Shown: positions 9,138 to 17,534 of the stretch, one piece after another
Numbering within the stretch: the stretch's first letter is position 1
Layout: every line of letters begins with the position of its first letter
Assembly: GCF_904846175.1 (NCBI RefSeq)
Contig: NZ_CAJGZM010000006.1
Span: 1-64,000 of the forward strand
Reading direction: 5' to 3'
DNA length: 64,000 nt
Source: Psychrobacter immobilis
GTDB lineage: Bacteria; Pseudomonadota; Gammaproteobacteria; Pseudomonadales; Moraxellaceae
The notes under the pieces: model-generated
Told to the model about the DNA's origin: nothing
Seen by the model: only the letters and a program-made list of their open reading frames with translations
The model's database searches: none
Made by a program: the position numbers and the translations under genes

Positions 9138-10283
9138 ATGCCTAATGCCAGCGTTATGACTAATGAAAATATTCGTCCTCTGACCATCGTTGCCGATAGC
9201 AATATTGCCAGTCTCGATGAATTTTTTAATGCATCGACGCTTGGGCAAGAGACTAAGCCCACGGTGAACATTATTGCCGTCGCTGGACGTGATATCAATG
9301 CGCAACTGATTGCAGAGTGTCAGCCTGACGTGCTATTGATACGCTCGGTGACGCTAGTTAGCGAGGCGCTATTGGCAGAGAATAACAGTGTTAAATTTGT
9401 TGGTTCGGCAACAATCGGTATTGATCATGTCGATCAAGACTACTTGGCAGCGCGTAATATAACCTTTGCCAATGCCGCAGGCTGTAGTAAGCACTCGGTT
9501 GCGCAATATGTATTAACCGCTATCTTAACCTTGTGCCCGCAGTATTGGCAGCCATCGATAGCGCCAGTGACATTGGGTATTATCGGACTGGGCAATATTG
9601 GTAGTACTCTTGCTCAATATGCCTATGATTTAGGTTGGCAGGTATTGGGTTACGATCCGCTACTGCCTGCATCAAATATTAATAATGCTAGCCTTGCGCA
9701 AGTATTGAGCCAAAGTAATGTGATTAGCTTGCATGTGCCGTTAACCGATAAAAAAGATAATACTAATCCTAATGGCAGCGACTATCCAACTCGGCATTTA
9801 ATCGATAAAAATGCATTAGATGTGATGCCGTCAGAGACTTTATTAATCAATAGCGCGCGCGGGCCTGTGATTAATGCAGCTGAATTAGAAGCAGATATTA
9901 AGTGTACGGGTCGTCGAGTGGTGCTTGATGTTTTTGAACATGAGCCAGAAATTTCTGAGCAGTTACTATCCAAACTTGCGATTGCGACTCCGCATATCGC
10001 CGGTTATACGGTCGAAGGTAAGCTACGTGGTACGCAAATTATCTATGATGCGCTCTGTGAAAAACTGGCCGTCACACCTGTGCAGTCTATGCACACACTA
10101 TTACCACTCAATATGTTTTTATGGTCTGAGCTTAAGGCGCATCCAGAAAGGCTGATTAAGTTTTATGACATTATGCAAGATGATGCTTCACTACGAAGCA
10201 AGTTAGCTGATGGGCAAGTAAAGGGTATAGACTTTGATCAATTGCGCCGAGATTATCATTTACGCCGTGAATGGCAATCGTGA
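9138..10283 (+). CDS. pdxB: erythronate-4-phosphate dehydrogenase
   Basis: Oxidises 4-phosphoerythronate in the DXP-dependent route to pyridoxal 5'-phosphate. It is a D-2-hydroxyacid dehydrogenase: Rossmann motif GIIGLGNIGSTLAQ in the middle, catalytic Arg in NSARGPVIN, Glu in DVFEHEPEI and His in TPHIAGYTVEGK. The SATIGIDHVD block and the C-terminal PdxB dimerisation region (to residue 381) separate it from glycerate or lactate dehydrogenases. The extra C-terminal domain is the main reason for the specific name. Confidence 0.92.
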   Translation: MPNASVMTNENIRPLTIVADSNIASLDEFFNASTLGQETKPTVNIIAVAGRDINAQLIAECQPDVLLIRSVTLVSEALLAENNSVKFVGSATIGIDHVDQDYLAARNITFANAAGCSKHSVAQYVLTAILTLCPQYWQPSIAPVTLGIIGLGNIGSTLAQYAYDLGWQVLGYDPLLPASNINNASLAQVLSQSNVISLHVPLTDKKDNTNPNGSDYPTRHLIDKNALDVMPSETLLINSARGPVINAAELEADIKCTGRRVVLDVFEHEPEISEQLLSKLAIATPHIAGYTVEGKLRGTQIIYDALCEKLAVTPVQSMHTLLPLNMFLWSELKAHPERLIKFYDIMQDDASLRSKLADGQVKGIDFDQLRRDYHLRREWQS

Positions 10284-10390
10284 AAGTTAGGCACTTTTAA
10301 AAGTTAGCTAGTTTTAAAGGTCAGGCAAGCTTAAAACCTAAAACACCATTTCAAAATCTATTTTTTATTCTTAAATGACAGTAAATAATA

Positions 10391-11416
10391 ATGAACCAAG
10401 CAAGTAATGCTCCTTTGAAACCTAGCTATGAGCCAACGATGACTGTATCGATGGCACAAAAGCGTGCGCAATTTATGAGTGCTATTCGGCAGTTTTTTGC
10501 CACACGTCATGTGCTTGAAGTGCAGACGCCGTTGTTATCACAAGCGGGCAATACCGATACCTTTTTGCAGTCGGTTGCGGCGCAAGTTACTTATCAAGAT
10601 AAACCTTTTACCTATTATTTGCATACTTCGCCTGAGTTTGCGATGAAGCGCTTACTTGCCAGCTGGCAGGTACCCATTTATCAGATTTGTCCGGTATTTC
10701 GAGATAATGAGATAGGTATCCGTCACAATATTGAATTTACCATGCTCGAATGGTATCAACCGAACTATAGCCTAGATGATATGGCTGCTGAATTGGGCGA
10801 GCTATTAGAAGCGCTATATGGCTATCCGATTGTGCTAAGTCATTACCGTTACGTCGATGCCTTTATGGATTTTGTTGGTATTCATCCGCTGACTGCCGGT
10901 ATTGCGGCACTACAATCCGTGGCAGAAGATAAAGGTTTAACAGGCTTTGATTTTAATAGTACAGAAAGCGGCGCAGCCAACAGCGAAGAGGATATTCGCC
11001 AAAGTTGGTTAGATTTATTATTTAGTCATGCCGTCGAGCCAAATCTGGGTCACGATTTGCCGACGTTGATTATAGAATATCCACCTGCAACTGCGGCATT
11101 GGCAAAAACGGCGGTGGATAAAGACGGTAATACAGTCGCTAAACGTTTTGAGCTTTATATTAATGGTATTGAGATTGCCAATGCTTATGATGAACTGGCA
11201 GATGGGCAGGCCTTAGGGGAACGTTTTGAGCGCGACAATCAATTACGCCGGCGTCATAACTTGCCACAAATGCCAATTGATGAGCATTTATTAGCAGCGT
11301 CTGATGACTTGATACCTTGCAGCGGTATCGCTGTTGGTATTGATAGGTTACTTATGGTTATCACAGGCGCTAGCAGCTTAGAGGACGTGATTCCTTTTCC
11401 CAGTGGTTTGGCTTAG
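10391..11416 (+). CDS. epmA: elongation factor P--(R)-beta-lysine ligase
   Basis: Class II lysyl-tRNA-synthetase-like enzyme (GenX/PoxA/YjeA) that attaches beta-lysine to a conserved lysine of EF-P, which relieves ribosome stalling at polyproline. Motif 2 (CPVFRDNEIGIRHNIEFTMLEW) and motif 3 (GIAVGIDRLLM) of the class II core are visible and there is no N-terminal anticodon-binding domain. The 341-residue length is close to the family's about 325. The gene follows pdxB by 107 nt and ends before a strong bidirectional terminator. Confidence 0.92.
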   Translation: MNQASNAPLKPSYEPTMTVSMAQKRAQFMSAIRQFFATRHVLEVQTPLLSQAGNTDTFLQSVAAQVTYQDKPFTYYLHTSPEFAMKRLLASWQVPIYQICPVFRDNEIGIRHNIEFTMLEWYQPNYSLDDMAAELGELLEALYGYPIVLSHYRYVDAFMDFVGIHPLTAGIAALQSVAEDKGLTGFDFNSTESGAANSEEDIRQSWLDLLFSHAVEPNLGHDLPTLIIEYPPATAALAKTAVDKDGNTVAKRFELYINGIEIANAYDELADGQALGERFERDNQLRRRHNLPQMPIDEHLLAASDDLIPCSGIAVGIDRLLMVITGASSLEDVIPFPSGLA

Positions 11417-11479
11417 ATTACTTGCTTGCTTGCTAATAGATTTTGACACAGCTAAGAATTATTTGAATAGCCCAAAAGA

Positions 11480-11515
11480 AAAAAGCGAGTAAACCGGAAG
11501 GCTTACTCGCTTTTT
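11480..11515. terminator. bidirectional terminator between epmA and the convergent NAD(P)-binding gene
   Basis: A perfect 13-bp stem, AAAAAGCGAGTAA with its complement at 11503-11515, closes a 10-nt loop and gives a T run on both strands. It serves both converging genes. Confidence 0.9.
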
Positions 11516-11547
11516 ACTTTCTTTAATTGCTGCAGAGCTGCACTCTA

Positions 11548-12186
11548 TTATAATTTAGCAATCGCTTTATCAATTGCTATGTCACCGTTCTGCATACTAA
11601 ATACTTTCTTAATCGTATTATTAGCATTAAGTACAGCAGCCAACGTCGTAGCCACATCCTCAATTGAGTTTTCACCCGCATTGTCATCGTTGATGGTGAT
11701 TTTACCAGTCGCTGCACGCTCTTTTAGCGCACCTGCTTGCACGATAGTGTAATCAAGGCTGCTGTTATTAACTAACCACTGATCAGCGTAATGCTTGCAG
11801 ATATAGTATTCTTTTAAATCAGCAATACCAGGGCTATCCCATTTGCTGGTGTCTAATGAAAATACTGTGCTTAGCATAATATAGCGTTTGATACCTTTAT
11901 CTTCCACGGCTTGCATGGTCTTAACCGCGCCGTGTAAATCGACTTCTAAGACATCTTTACCACCAGAGCCCGCAACGAAATAGACGGCATCAATATCTTG
12001 CTCGATTTGCTTTTGAATAGCCTCTTTTTCAGCAGTGATATCTAAATCTAACTGACTATAATTGTCATCGTTAAAGAGTTTTTCATCTTGACGGGTTGTC
12101 CCTATAACTTGATGGTTATTGGCTAATAACTGCTTGACCAAATCTGTACCCACTCGACCACTGGCACCAATCACTAAAATTTTCAT
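11548..12186 (-). CDS. NAD(P)H-binding SDR-like protein
   Basis: Atypical short-chain dehydrogenase of the NAD(P)H-binding family (YwnB/BVR-B-like). The start shows the glycine-rich nucleotide motif VIGASGRVGTDLVKQ, and the TYIVQAG-like region is YTIVQAGALKE. The catalytic YxxxK typical of classical SDRs is replaced by a YYICKHYAD segment. The enzyme reaction is unknown. Three ATG codons lie in tandem at 12192-12184; the third (12186) has the best spacing (7 nt) from the AGGA ribosome site. Confidence 0.75.
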   Translation of the reverse strand: MKILVIGASGRVGTDLVKQLLANNHQVIGTTRQDEKLFNDDNYSQLDLDITAEKEAIQKQIEQDIDAVYFVAGSGGKDVLEVDLHGAVKTMQAVEDKGIKRYIMLSTVFSLDTSKWDSPGIADLKEYYICKHYADQWLVNNSSLDYTIVQAGALKERAATGKITINDDNAGENSIEDVATTLAAVLNANNTIKKVFSMQNGDIAIDKAIAKL

Positions 12187-12481
12187 CATCATTCCTATCT
12201 TTATATGCGTTTTATATACGTTATCGTTATTTTAAAACTTATTGTTTAAAAACAAATTATTCAAAAACCGATTAGTTTAAAAGCTGCATATAGCGTAACA
12301 ACAATGATTAGCACACTTCGTTATGAAGCGTGCCGTTTGCATAGTGTTTGGTTATGGAGTGTATAGGGATTGCAAGGTTGCTCTTTATAAAAGTTTTTCT
12401 TTATAAAGGCTGTTATTTATAATGATAAAAAGAAGGTAAGAAGCTTTAGAAAGGGTAATTGCTAAATAATGAGTCAGAAAG

Positions 12482-12931
12482 TTAACGCACTAAGCGATTA
12501 AGACCATCGGCAAAGGCTTTTTTATCGCGATCACCATAAGGCTTTTGCCCACTCATTTCTTGCAGCTCAAGCACGCCAGTGCCGCGCATGGTATCCATAA
12601 AATCGCGCATATTGAGCTTTTGCTTGATGTTATTTTTGTCATAGACCATCCCGCGTGTGGTCAAAACCATACCGCCTTTATCTAAAATATCATTTGCCAA
12701 AGGGATATCGCTAGTGATGGCCAAATCGCCAGGCTGGATTTGCTCAACGATATAATCATCGGCTTTATCAAACCCTGATGGCACCACTGTCATAACGAGC
12801 AGCGGCGACTTACGCAGTTTGATTGGCTGATTGGCGACGAATATCGCCATGGTTTGCGTACGTTCAGCCGTTTTGATAATCAAGTCTTTGGCAATCAGTG
12901 GCACTGAATCTGCATCTACCCAAATCTGCAT
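12482..12931 (-). CDS. YaiI/YqxD family (UPF0178) protein
   Basis: Small protein of the UPF0178 family, a PIN-like fold of unknown biological role. It begins MQIWVDADSVP with the conserved acidic residues, and carries the family blocks GFDKADDYIVEQ, GDLAITSDIPLA and TTRGMVYDKNNI. The 149-residue length is typical. Its ATG overlaps the purK stop in a TAATG, which suggests translational coupling and an operon with purine synthesis. Confidence 0.88.
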   Translation of the reverse strand: MQIWVDADSVPLIAKDLIIKTAERTQTMAIFVANQPIKLRKSPLLVMTVVPSGFDKADDYIVEQIQPGDLAITSDIPLANDILDKGGMVLTTRGMVYDKNNIKQKLNMRDFMDTMRGTGVLELQEMSGQKPYGDRDKKAFADGLNRLVR

Positions 12932-14295
12932 TATTTCTTGGCCTTATCTACGTTTAATAATGCGTCTATATCTCCTAAAGCCTTTGTTTGGCTGTCTTTA
13001 ACATGGATAGCAGTTTCTTCTACAGCGTGGTCTGTTTCCGCGTTAGTTGCTTGCTCTAATGTTTTTGCTTGGTTCTCAGTAATCGTAGGCGCTAACTTTT
13101 TATCAAGACCCACTTTATTAGGCAATACAGTAACCAGTTTAGCAAGGGCAATATCTAAGTCAGCAACATCGTTTGGCATCAGGGTAATATGCGCAATCTT
13201 ACGATCTTCACGCTCCGCCTTATGGTAGCTATGATAATGCGCCCCATCTATGTTTAACACCGCGCTGATATCAGGATACTGCCCCAATACATTAAGCATA
13301 ATCGCTGGGTGGACGTTGTCGGTATCGCCCAGAGGCAGATTGACCACAGCGCGGATATGATTCTCAAATTGGCTGGTAATCGCGCCTTCGATACTCCAAT
13401 GTCCAGAGTTATGGACGCGCGGGGCAATCTCGTTGGCAAGCAGATAGTCGTTACCACGAGTATCTTTGCTCACAAACAGCTCAAGCGCCATCACACCAAC
13501 ATAACCTAGATGATTCATCACAGTGATAATGGCATCGGTTGCTTGTTGAAACAAATGGCTGGTACCAACGGCTGGCGCGCGGGTTTTGGCCAATATGCCA
13601 TTATGATGATGATTTTCGACCAAATCATAGCAGCGTACTTGACCATTTTGCGCGCGTGCAGCAATGATAGATACTTCACGGCTAAAGTTAATAAAGCCTT
13701 CTGCAATAAGTGGCGCAGGCGTTGGCGTCAGTGCGCCTTTGCCGCTAACCGCATCTTTAAGCTCATGCCAAGCTGCGTTAATATCGCTTTCTTCTCTAAT
13801 AACGAACTGACCTTTACCATCATAACCGCCGCGGCTGGTTTTTAGGACGATAGGCAAGCCTAGCTCGTCGCAAGCGTGCTTTAATTCTGCCTCAGAATTG
13901 ACCGCCATAAATGGCACGGTAGCGATATCAAGCTCATTAAACATGCCTTTTTCTTTCAAGCGATCTTGGGCGATATCAAGGGCAATCGGTGGCGGAAACA
14001 TGCCTTGTTTATCGCTAGATTTTGATAGGCTAGCCAATTGCTCAACTGTGGCAGTAGGCGTGTTTTCAAACTCTAAGGTAAAGACGTCAGCTGCCGCAAT
14101 AAATGCTTCTAACTGCTCACTATGAAAGACTTTGCCATATAGGCTGGCAGGACAGTCAGCATTATCTTCTAAAAATACACACTGATAACCGAGCGGGATG
14201 GCGGCTTCGGCGAGCATCATACCAAGCTGACCACCGCCTAAAATACCGATGGTACGAATGGTTTGGGTAACAGGATAAGCGTTCGCTGTAGTCAT
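12931..14295 (-). CDS. purK: 5-(carboxyamino)imidazole ribonucleotide synthase
   Basis: ATP-grasp enzyme that makes N5-CAIR from AIR, ATP and bicarbonate in purine synthesis; PurE then converts the product. The sequence opens with IGILGGGQLGMMLAEA and shows ATP-grasp signatures (LKTSRGGYDGKGQ, EGFINFSREVS, NEIAPRVHNSGH). At 454 residues it is about 60 to 90 longer than most PurK proteins because of an acidic, low-complexity C-terminal tail from about residue 395. It is translationally coupled to the downstream YaiI-family gene. Confidence 0.94.
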   Translation of the reverse strand: MTTANAYPVTQTIRTIGILGGGQLGMMLAEAAIPLGYQCVFLEDNADCPASLYGKVFHSEQLEAFIAAADVFTLEFENTPTATVEQLASLSKSSDKQGMFPPPIALDIAQDRLKEKGMFNELDIATVPFMAVNSEAELKHACDELGLPIVLKTSRGGYDGKGQFVIREESDINAAWHELKDAVSGKGALTPTPAPLIAEGFINFSREVSIIAARAQNGQVRCYDLVENHHHNGILAKTRAPAVGTSHLFQQATDAIITVMNHLGYVGVMALELFVSKDTRGNDYLLANEIAPRVHNSGHWSIEGAITSQFENHIRAVVNLPLGDTDNVHPAIMLNVLGQYPDISAVLNIDGAHYHSYHKAEREDRKIAHITLMPNDVADLDIALAKLVTVLPNKVGLDKKLAPTITENQAKTLEQATNAETDHAVEETAIHVKDSQTKALGDIDALLNVDKAKK

Positions 14296-14385
14296 GGCAG
14301 GCTCTTTACATTAAAAATGAATAAGGGGTTTTGAGTATTAACATCTAAAAATTACGGGATAAAACTTATGCTATTAAAATAGGAA

Positions 14386-14406
14386 AAGGTGCACTGTATG
14401 CACCTT
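14386..14406. repeat. small hairpin between purE and purK
   Basis: An 8-bp perfect stem AAGGTGCA/TGCACCTT with a 5-nt loop. On the minus strand it is followed by TTCCTATTTT, so it may act as a weak terminator or attenuator after purE, although it lies about 180 nt past the stop codon. Confidence 0.45.
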
Positions 14407-14584
14407 GTATTTAGTAGAACGCATCTGGTCAAAAATATCAAGTTTAGAGCATTGCTCGTTAGATTTGGTATTCAGGTTTGATATTTAGCGTAAAGAATCA
14501 GATGATTGTGCTTAATGTTTCTTTGTTCATATTGCTGTTGGCTAATCGTATTTTTTGCTAAAAACTAACGCTATTTGGCAGGCT

Positions 14585-15145
14585 TTACGCGTTAATAATA
14601 CCGGGTGTTGGACTGGCAAGGATAGTATCAGTTTGCGCTTGACGCATGTTATCCAGCTTAGTCGCAATTGTTTCATCATGCAAGGCAAGTACTTGAATAG
14701 CAAGGAGAGCAGCGTTATAGGCGCCAGCTGCACCAATCGCTAAGGTCCCAACGGCAACACCTTTTGGCATTTGTACAATAGAAAGCAGACTATCCCAACC
14801 ACTGAGCATTGATGACTTAACAGGGACACCAAAGACAGGTAGCGGCGTTTGACTGGCACACATGCCAGGCAGATGCGCTGCTCCGCCAGCGCCAGCGATA
14901 ATCACTTGTAAACCGTTACCTTTGGCGCTTTTGGCATAATCAAACAATCTATCAGGGGTACGATGCGCTGACACCACTTCACATTCAAAGGCGATATCAA
15001 AGTCGGCAAGTAGTTGCGCCGCTGCACTCATGGTTGCCCAATCAGACTGTGAGCCCATTATAATACCTACTTTTGGCTGACCAGCAGGAGAAGTAATTAG
15101 GCTGTTTTGCTCAACAGGGGTAACGGTAGCCGACGTAGTGCTCAT
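14585..15145 (-). CDS. purE: N5-carboxyaminoimidazole ribonucleotide mutase
   Basis: Converts N5-CAIR to CAIR, the step after PurK. Class I PurE motifs are clear: [39 protein letters not shown] and [22 protein letters not shown]. The 186 residues include a short N-terminal extension. The start at 15145 has GAGGAT about 9 nt upstream. It lies 289 nt upstream of purK on the same strand, the usual purEK pairing though not overlapping. Confidence 0.95.
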   Translation of the reverse strand: MSTTSATVTPVEQNSLITSPAGQPKVGIIMGSQSDWATMSAAAQLLADFDIAFECEVVSAHRTPDRLFDYAKSAKGNGLQVIIAGAGGAAHLPGMCASQTPLPVFGVPVKSSMLSGWDSLLSIVQMPKGVAVGTLAIGAAGAYNAALLAIQVLALHDETIATKLDNMRQAQTDTILASPTPGIINA

Positions 15146-15296
15146 GCTTTGATATCCTCAAAAAGACCATCATACAAAAGTTTTGCTGCCTTCGTAAAGC
15201 CAAGTTTGCTGTTTAATAGCAAAGCGGGCTAAATAACGCTGATTTTATGCATTTATCTTTTTTATGCATCTCTCTTTTTTATGAATCTCTCTTTTG

Positions 15297-16253
15297 TTAT
15301 ACATCATGGGCATCATGGCGATACTGTACGAAATTATAAGCTTTAAGCGGTAATGGCTGCTCGGTATCGAGCTGATAGCAGGTCAGATAACCGCTATCAA
15401 TCGCTGCTGAATAATCGGTACAAGCGACCTGCGGGCTAAGGGGTTTCGGTGTACCGGTCAGCCAATAATGACCGACGAATACCGGCTTATGGGTTTTAAG
15501 GGCAAATTCGATATTTTCCGCTAGGGCATCACTTGGTATTTGCGCCAATCCTGAGCTGGGTGCACGGGCAATCTCGTGAATGGTGCGTTTGTTAAGCTCA
15601 TCAAGCCACCAGCGCACACGTACTTGCGAGCGCGCTGCACCATCTTTATCGACCATGACTAAACCATCGGGTAACGCGGTTTCTACGCCTTTTAGCACGC
15701 GCTCAAGCGCTTCATAAGCAGGGCTATTCTTTTGCGCCGTGGCAATGACGGCTGCAGGCGTCAGGCAATTATCGGCAGTCAAAAGCGGCTTCAATACCGC
15801 CATGCTATCGACATCCCAGCAAGCGTGTACAAAGCAAGCGTAGTCAGTCTCGAGCCACAAGGGAATCTCATAAAAGCGCTGCAGCCAGTATTGATGCACT
15901 TCTGAGCCAAACGGTACTTCTGCTAAAAACGCTTCATGCTGGCGCACATGAACAGCGCTATGCGAGCGTAAATAGTGCTCAGGTTGCTCTGGGTCAGGCA
16001 TGGCAAAAGTTAATGCATTATATTCATGATTGCCCATCACCGCATCGGCAACATCTGCATCTAACATAGCAAATACTATCTCTAGCGACGCTACTTGCTG
16101 CGGTCCACGGTCCATTAGGTCGCCGATAAATAGCGCCCGATGACCGCATGGCGGTACAAAATGGGTGCCATTATGAATATAGCCCAACTGCTTTAGTAGA
16201 CCGACCAACTTATCTGCATAACCGTGAATATCACCAATCACATCTATAATCAT
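15297..16253 (-). CDS. calcineurin-like metallophosphoesterase
   Basis: Metallophosphatase related to ApaH and PrpA/PrpB-type protein phosphatases. Metal-binding motifs appear in order: IGDIHGYADKL, FIGDLMDRGPQ, VMGNHEYNAL and the late FVGHYWLTGTP. The physiological substrate, a dinucleoside polyphosphate or a phosphoprotein, cannot be assigned. ATG 16253 directly precedes the IIDVIGDIHG strand; a TTG four codons upstream keeps the frame open but looks unneeded. It is not obviously part of an operon with purE. Confidence 0.8.
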   Translation of the reverse strand: MIIDVIGDIHGYADKLVGLLKQLGYIHNGTHFVPPCGHRALFIGDLMDRGPQQVASLEIVFAMLDADVADAVMGNHEYNALTFAMPDPEQPEHYLRSHSAVHVRQHEAFLAEVPFGSEVHQYWLQRFYEIPLWLETDYACFVHACWDVDSMAVLKPLLTADNCLTPAAVIATAQKNSPAYEALERVLKGVETALPDGLVMVDKDGAARSQVRVRWWLDELNKRTIHEIARAPSSGLAQIPSDALAENIEFALKTHKPVFVGHYWLTGTPKPLSPQVACTDYSAAIDSGYLTCYQLDTEQPLPLKAYNFVQYRHDAHDV

Positions 16254-16428
16254 AATAATTATCAAATTCTTAAATATTTTGTTAAATATAAATCTATGTA
16301 AAACATCAAACTACATTAATTAATCATTGCTTAATTCATTAAGCTACTCTCATAAACCAAGCTTTTATTTCAATTTTTACGGTTAATTTTTATTACTTAT
16401 TCTTATTAATTATTTTTAATAGAAAACT

Positions 16429-17037
16429 CTAAAACCCAGGAGATAATAGCGCATTTAAAAAGTGCGGTAGAACTTGAGGCTCTAAAATAATAGTTGCAAT
16501 TATCCCAAACGCGCCGCCCCACATGTGTGCCATATGATTGATATTTGAGCCACCACGTTTATCGGCGTAAATACTATAAGCAATATAAGCAACTGCAAAC
16601 AATATCGCTGGAATAGGAATAACGGCAAATAGATAAATCTTTTCCCACGGTGCTAGTAGAATAAAAGCAAACAGTACCGCCGATACGCCGCCTGACGCTC
16701 CAAGGCTTAGATAGCTGGCACTATTTTTGTTTTTAATATAGCTTGGAATCATTGCGACAACGATAGCCAATACATAAAAAACTACGAAACCATAACCGAA
16801 TAAAAATGGCTGATACAGACCTTCGATCGCACGACCAAAAAAGTATAGGGTGAACATGTTAAACAGCAGATGCATTCCATCAGCATGAATAAAACCATGA
16901 GTCACAAATCGATCCCATTGACCATTATTCACCGCTGGTGGATAAAAAATCAGCCGATTAAACAAGGTTTTGTTTTGCCATGCAAGTAGACTGACAATAA
17001 CAGTAATGATGATAATAAGCGTCGTATGGTTAAACAA
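16429..17037 (-). CDS. rhomboid family intramembrane serine protease
   Basis: Polytopic membrane serine protease of about 200 residues with six predicted hydrophobic segments. The catalytic Ser is in GASGGVSA (about Ser115) and the catalytic His in AHMWGGAFG (about His171); an HGFIHADGMHLLFN block matches the conserved L1/TM2 region. The start is a TTG at 17037, chosen because AAGGA lies 7 nt upstream and no other start exists before residue 54. A small membrane-protein frame ends 37 nt upstream on the same strand. Confidence 0.88.
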   Translation of the reverse strand: MFNHTTLIIIITVIVSLLAWQNKTLFNRLIFYPPAVNNGQWDRFVTHGFIHADGMHLLFNMFTLYFFGRAIEGLYQPFLFGYGFVVFYVLAIVVAMIPSYIKNKNSASYLSLGASGGVSAVLFAFILLAPWEKIYLFAVIPIPAILFAVAYIAYSIYADKRGGSNINHMAHMWGGAFGIIATIILEPQVLPHFLNALLSPGF

Positions 17038-17074
17038 AGGAGAGTCCTTAGGCCGAGCCTGATAGAGGGCATTG

Positions 17075-17242
17075 TTATAGAGCGTAGTGCTTAAAGACCA
17101 AATAAGTTGGATAAGTAATAGCTAAATATGGTTGCTGATAAATAGCAAAAGCTGAAACCAACAGTGATGCTAAGGCAAAAAACCAATAGACGACAAAATT
17201 ATGCTTTAATAATCGTTTATATTGAATAATATAACAGCGCAA
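17075..17242 (-). CDS. putative small membrane protein upstream of rhomboid gene
   Basis: An open frame of 68 codons runs from a TAA at 17284-17282 to a TAA at 17077-17075. From a TTG at 17242 it would encode 55 residues, with a basic N terminus (YKRLLKHN), one transmembrane segment (VVYWFFALASLLVSAFAIY) and a short tail (YPTYLVFKHYAL). No ATG or clear ribosome site is present, so it may be a truncated relic. Its composition is convincingly protein-like and it reads into the rhomboid gene. I do not recognise the family. Confidence 0.4.
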   Translation of the reverse strand: MRCYIIQYKRLLKHNFVVYWFFALASLLVSAFAIYQQPYLAITYPTYLVFKHYAL

Positions 17243-17284
17243 CAGGCAACTAAGTAATGCTTCGTATACTGACCGTAAAGTTTA

Positions 17285-17534
17285 ACGACAGAATAAAAAT
17301 TCACCAAAAAACAAGCAAATATTAGGCGATATTTATTTGGATTTATAACTATTTAAATAACAATAAAGCGTCATGAATAGTAGGCAATTTATATGTCCTT
17401 ATTACTTGTTAACAGATGACCAGTTAAACGCGCAGTTTCATAACCGTGCTATAGTCTACAGCGTATAAAACTGAAGTCAAAAAAAGAAATCGCTGCTACA
17501 TATCCTAAATCAACGCCGACAAAGGCAATAACTT
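17285..17534. other. divergent intergenic region
   Basis: AT-rich spacer between the minus-strand small frame/rhomboid unit and the plus-strand membrane-anchored gene at 17535. I see no further gene; promoters for both directions are expected here but none is clear. Confidence 0.4.
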
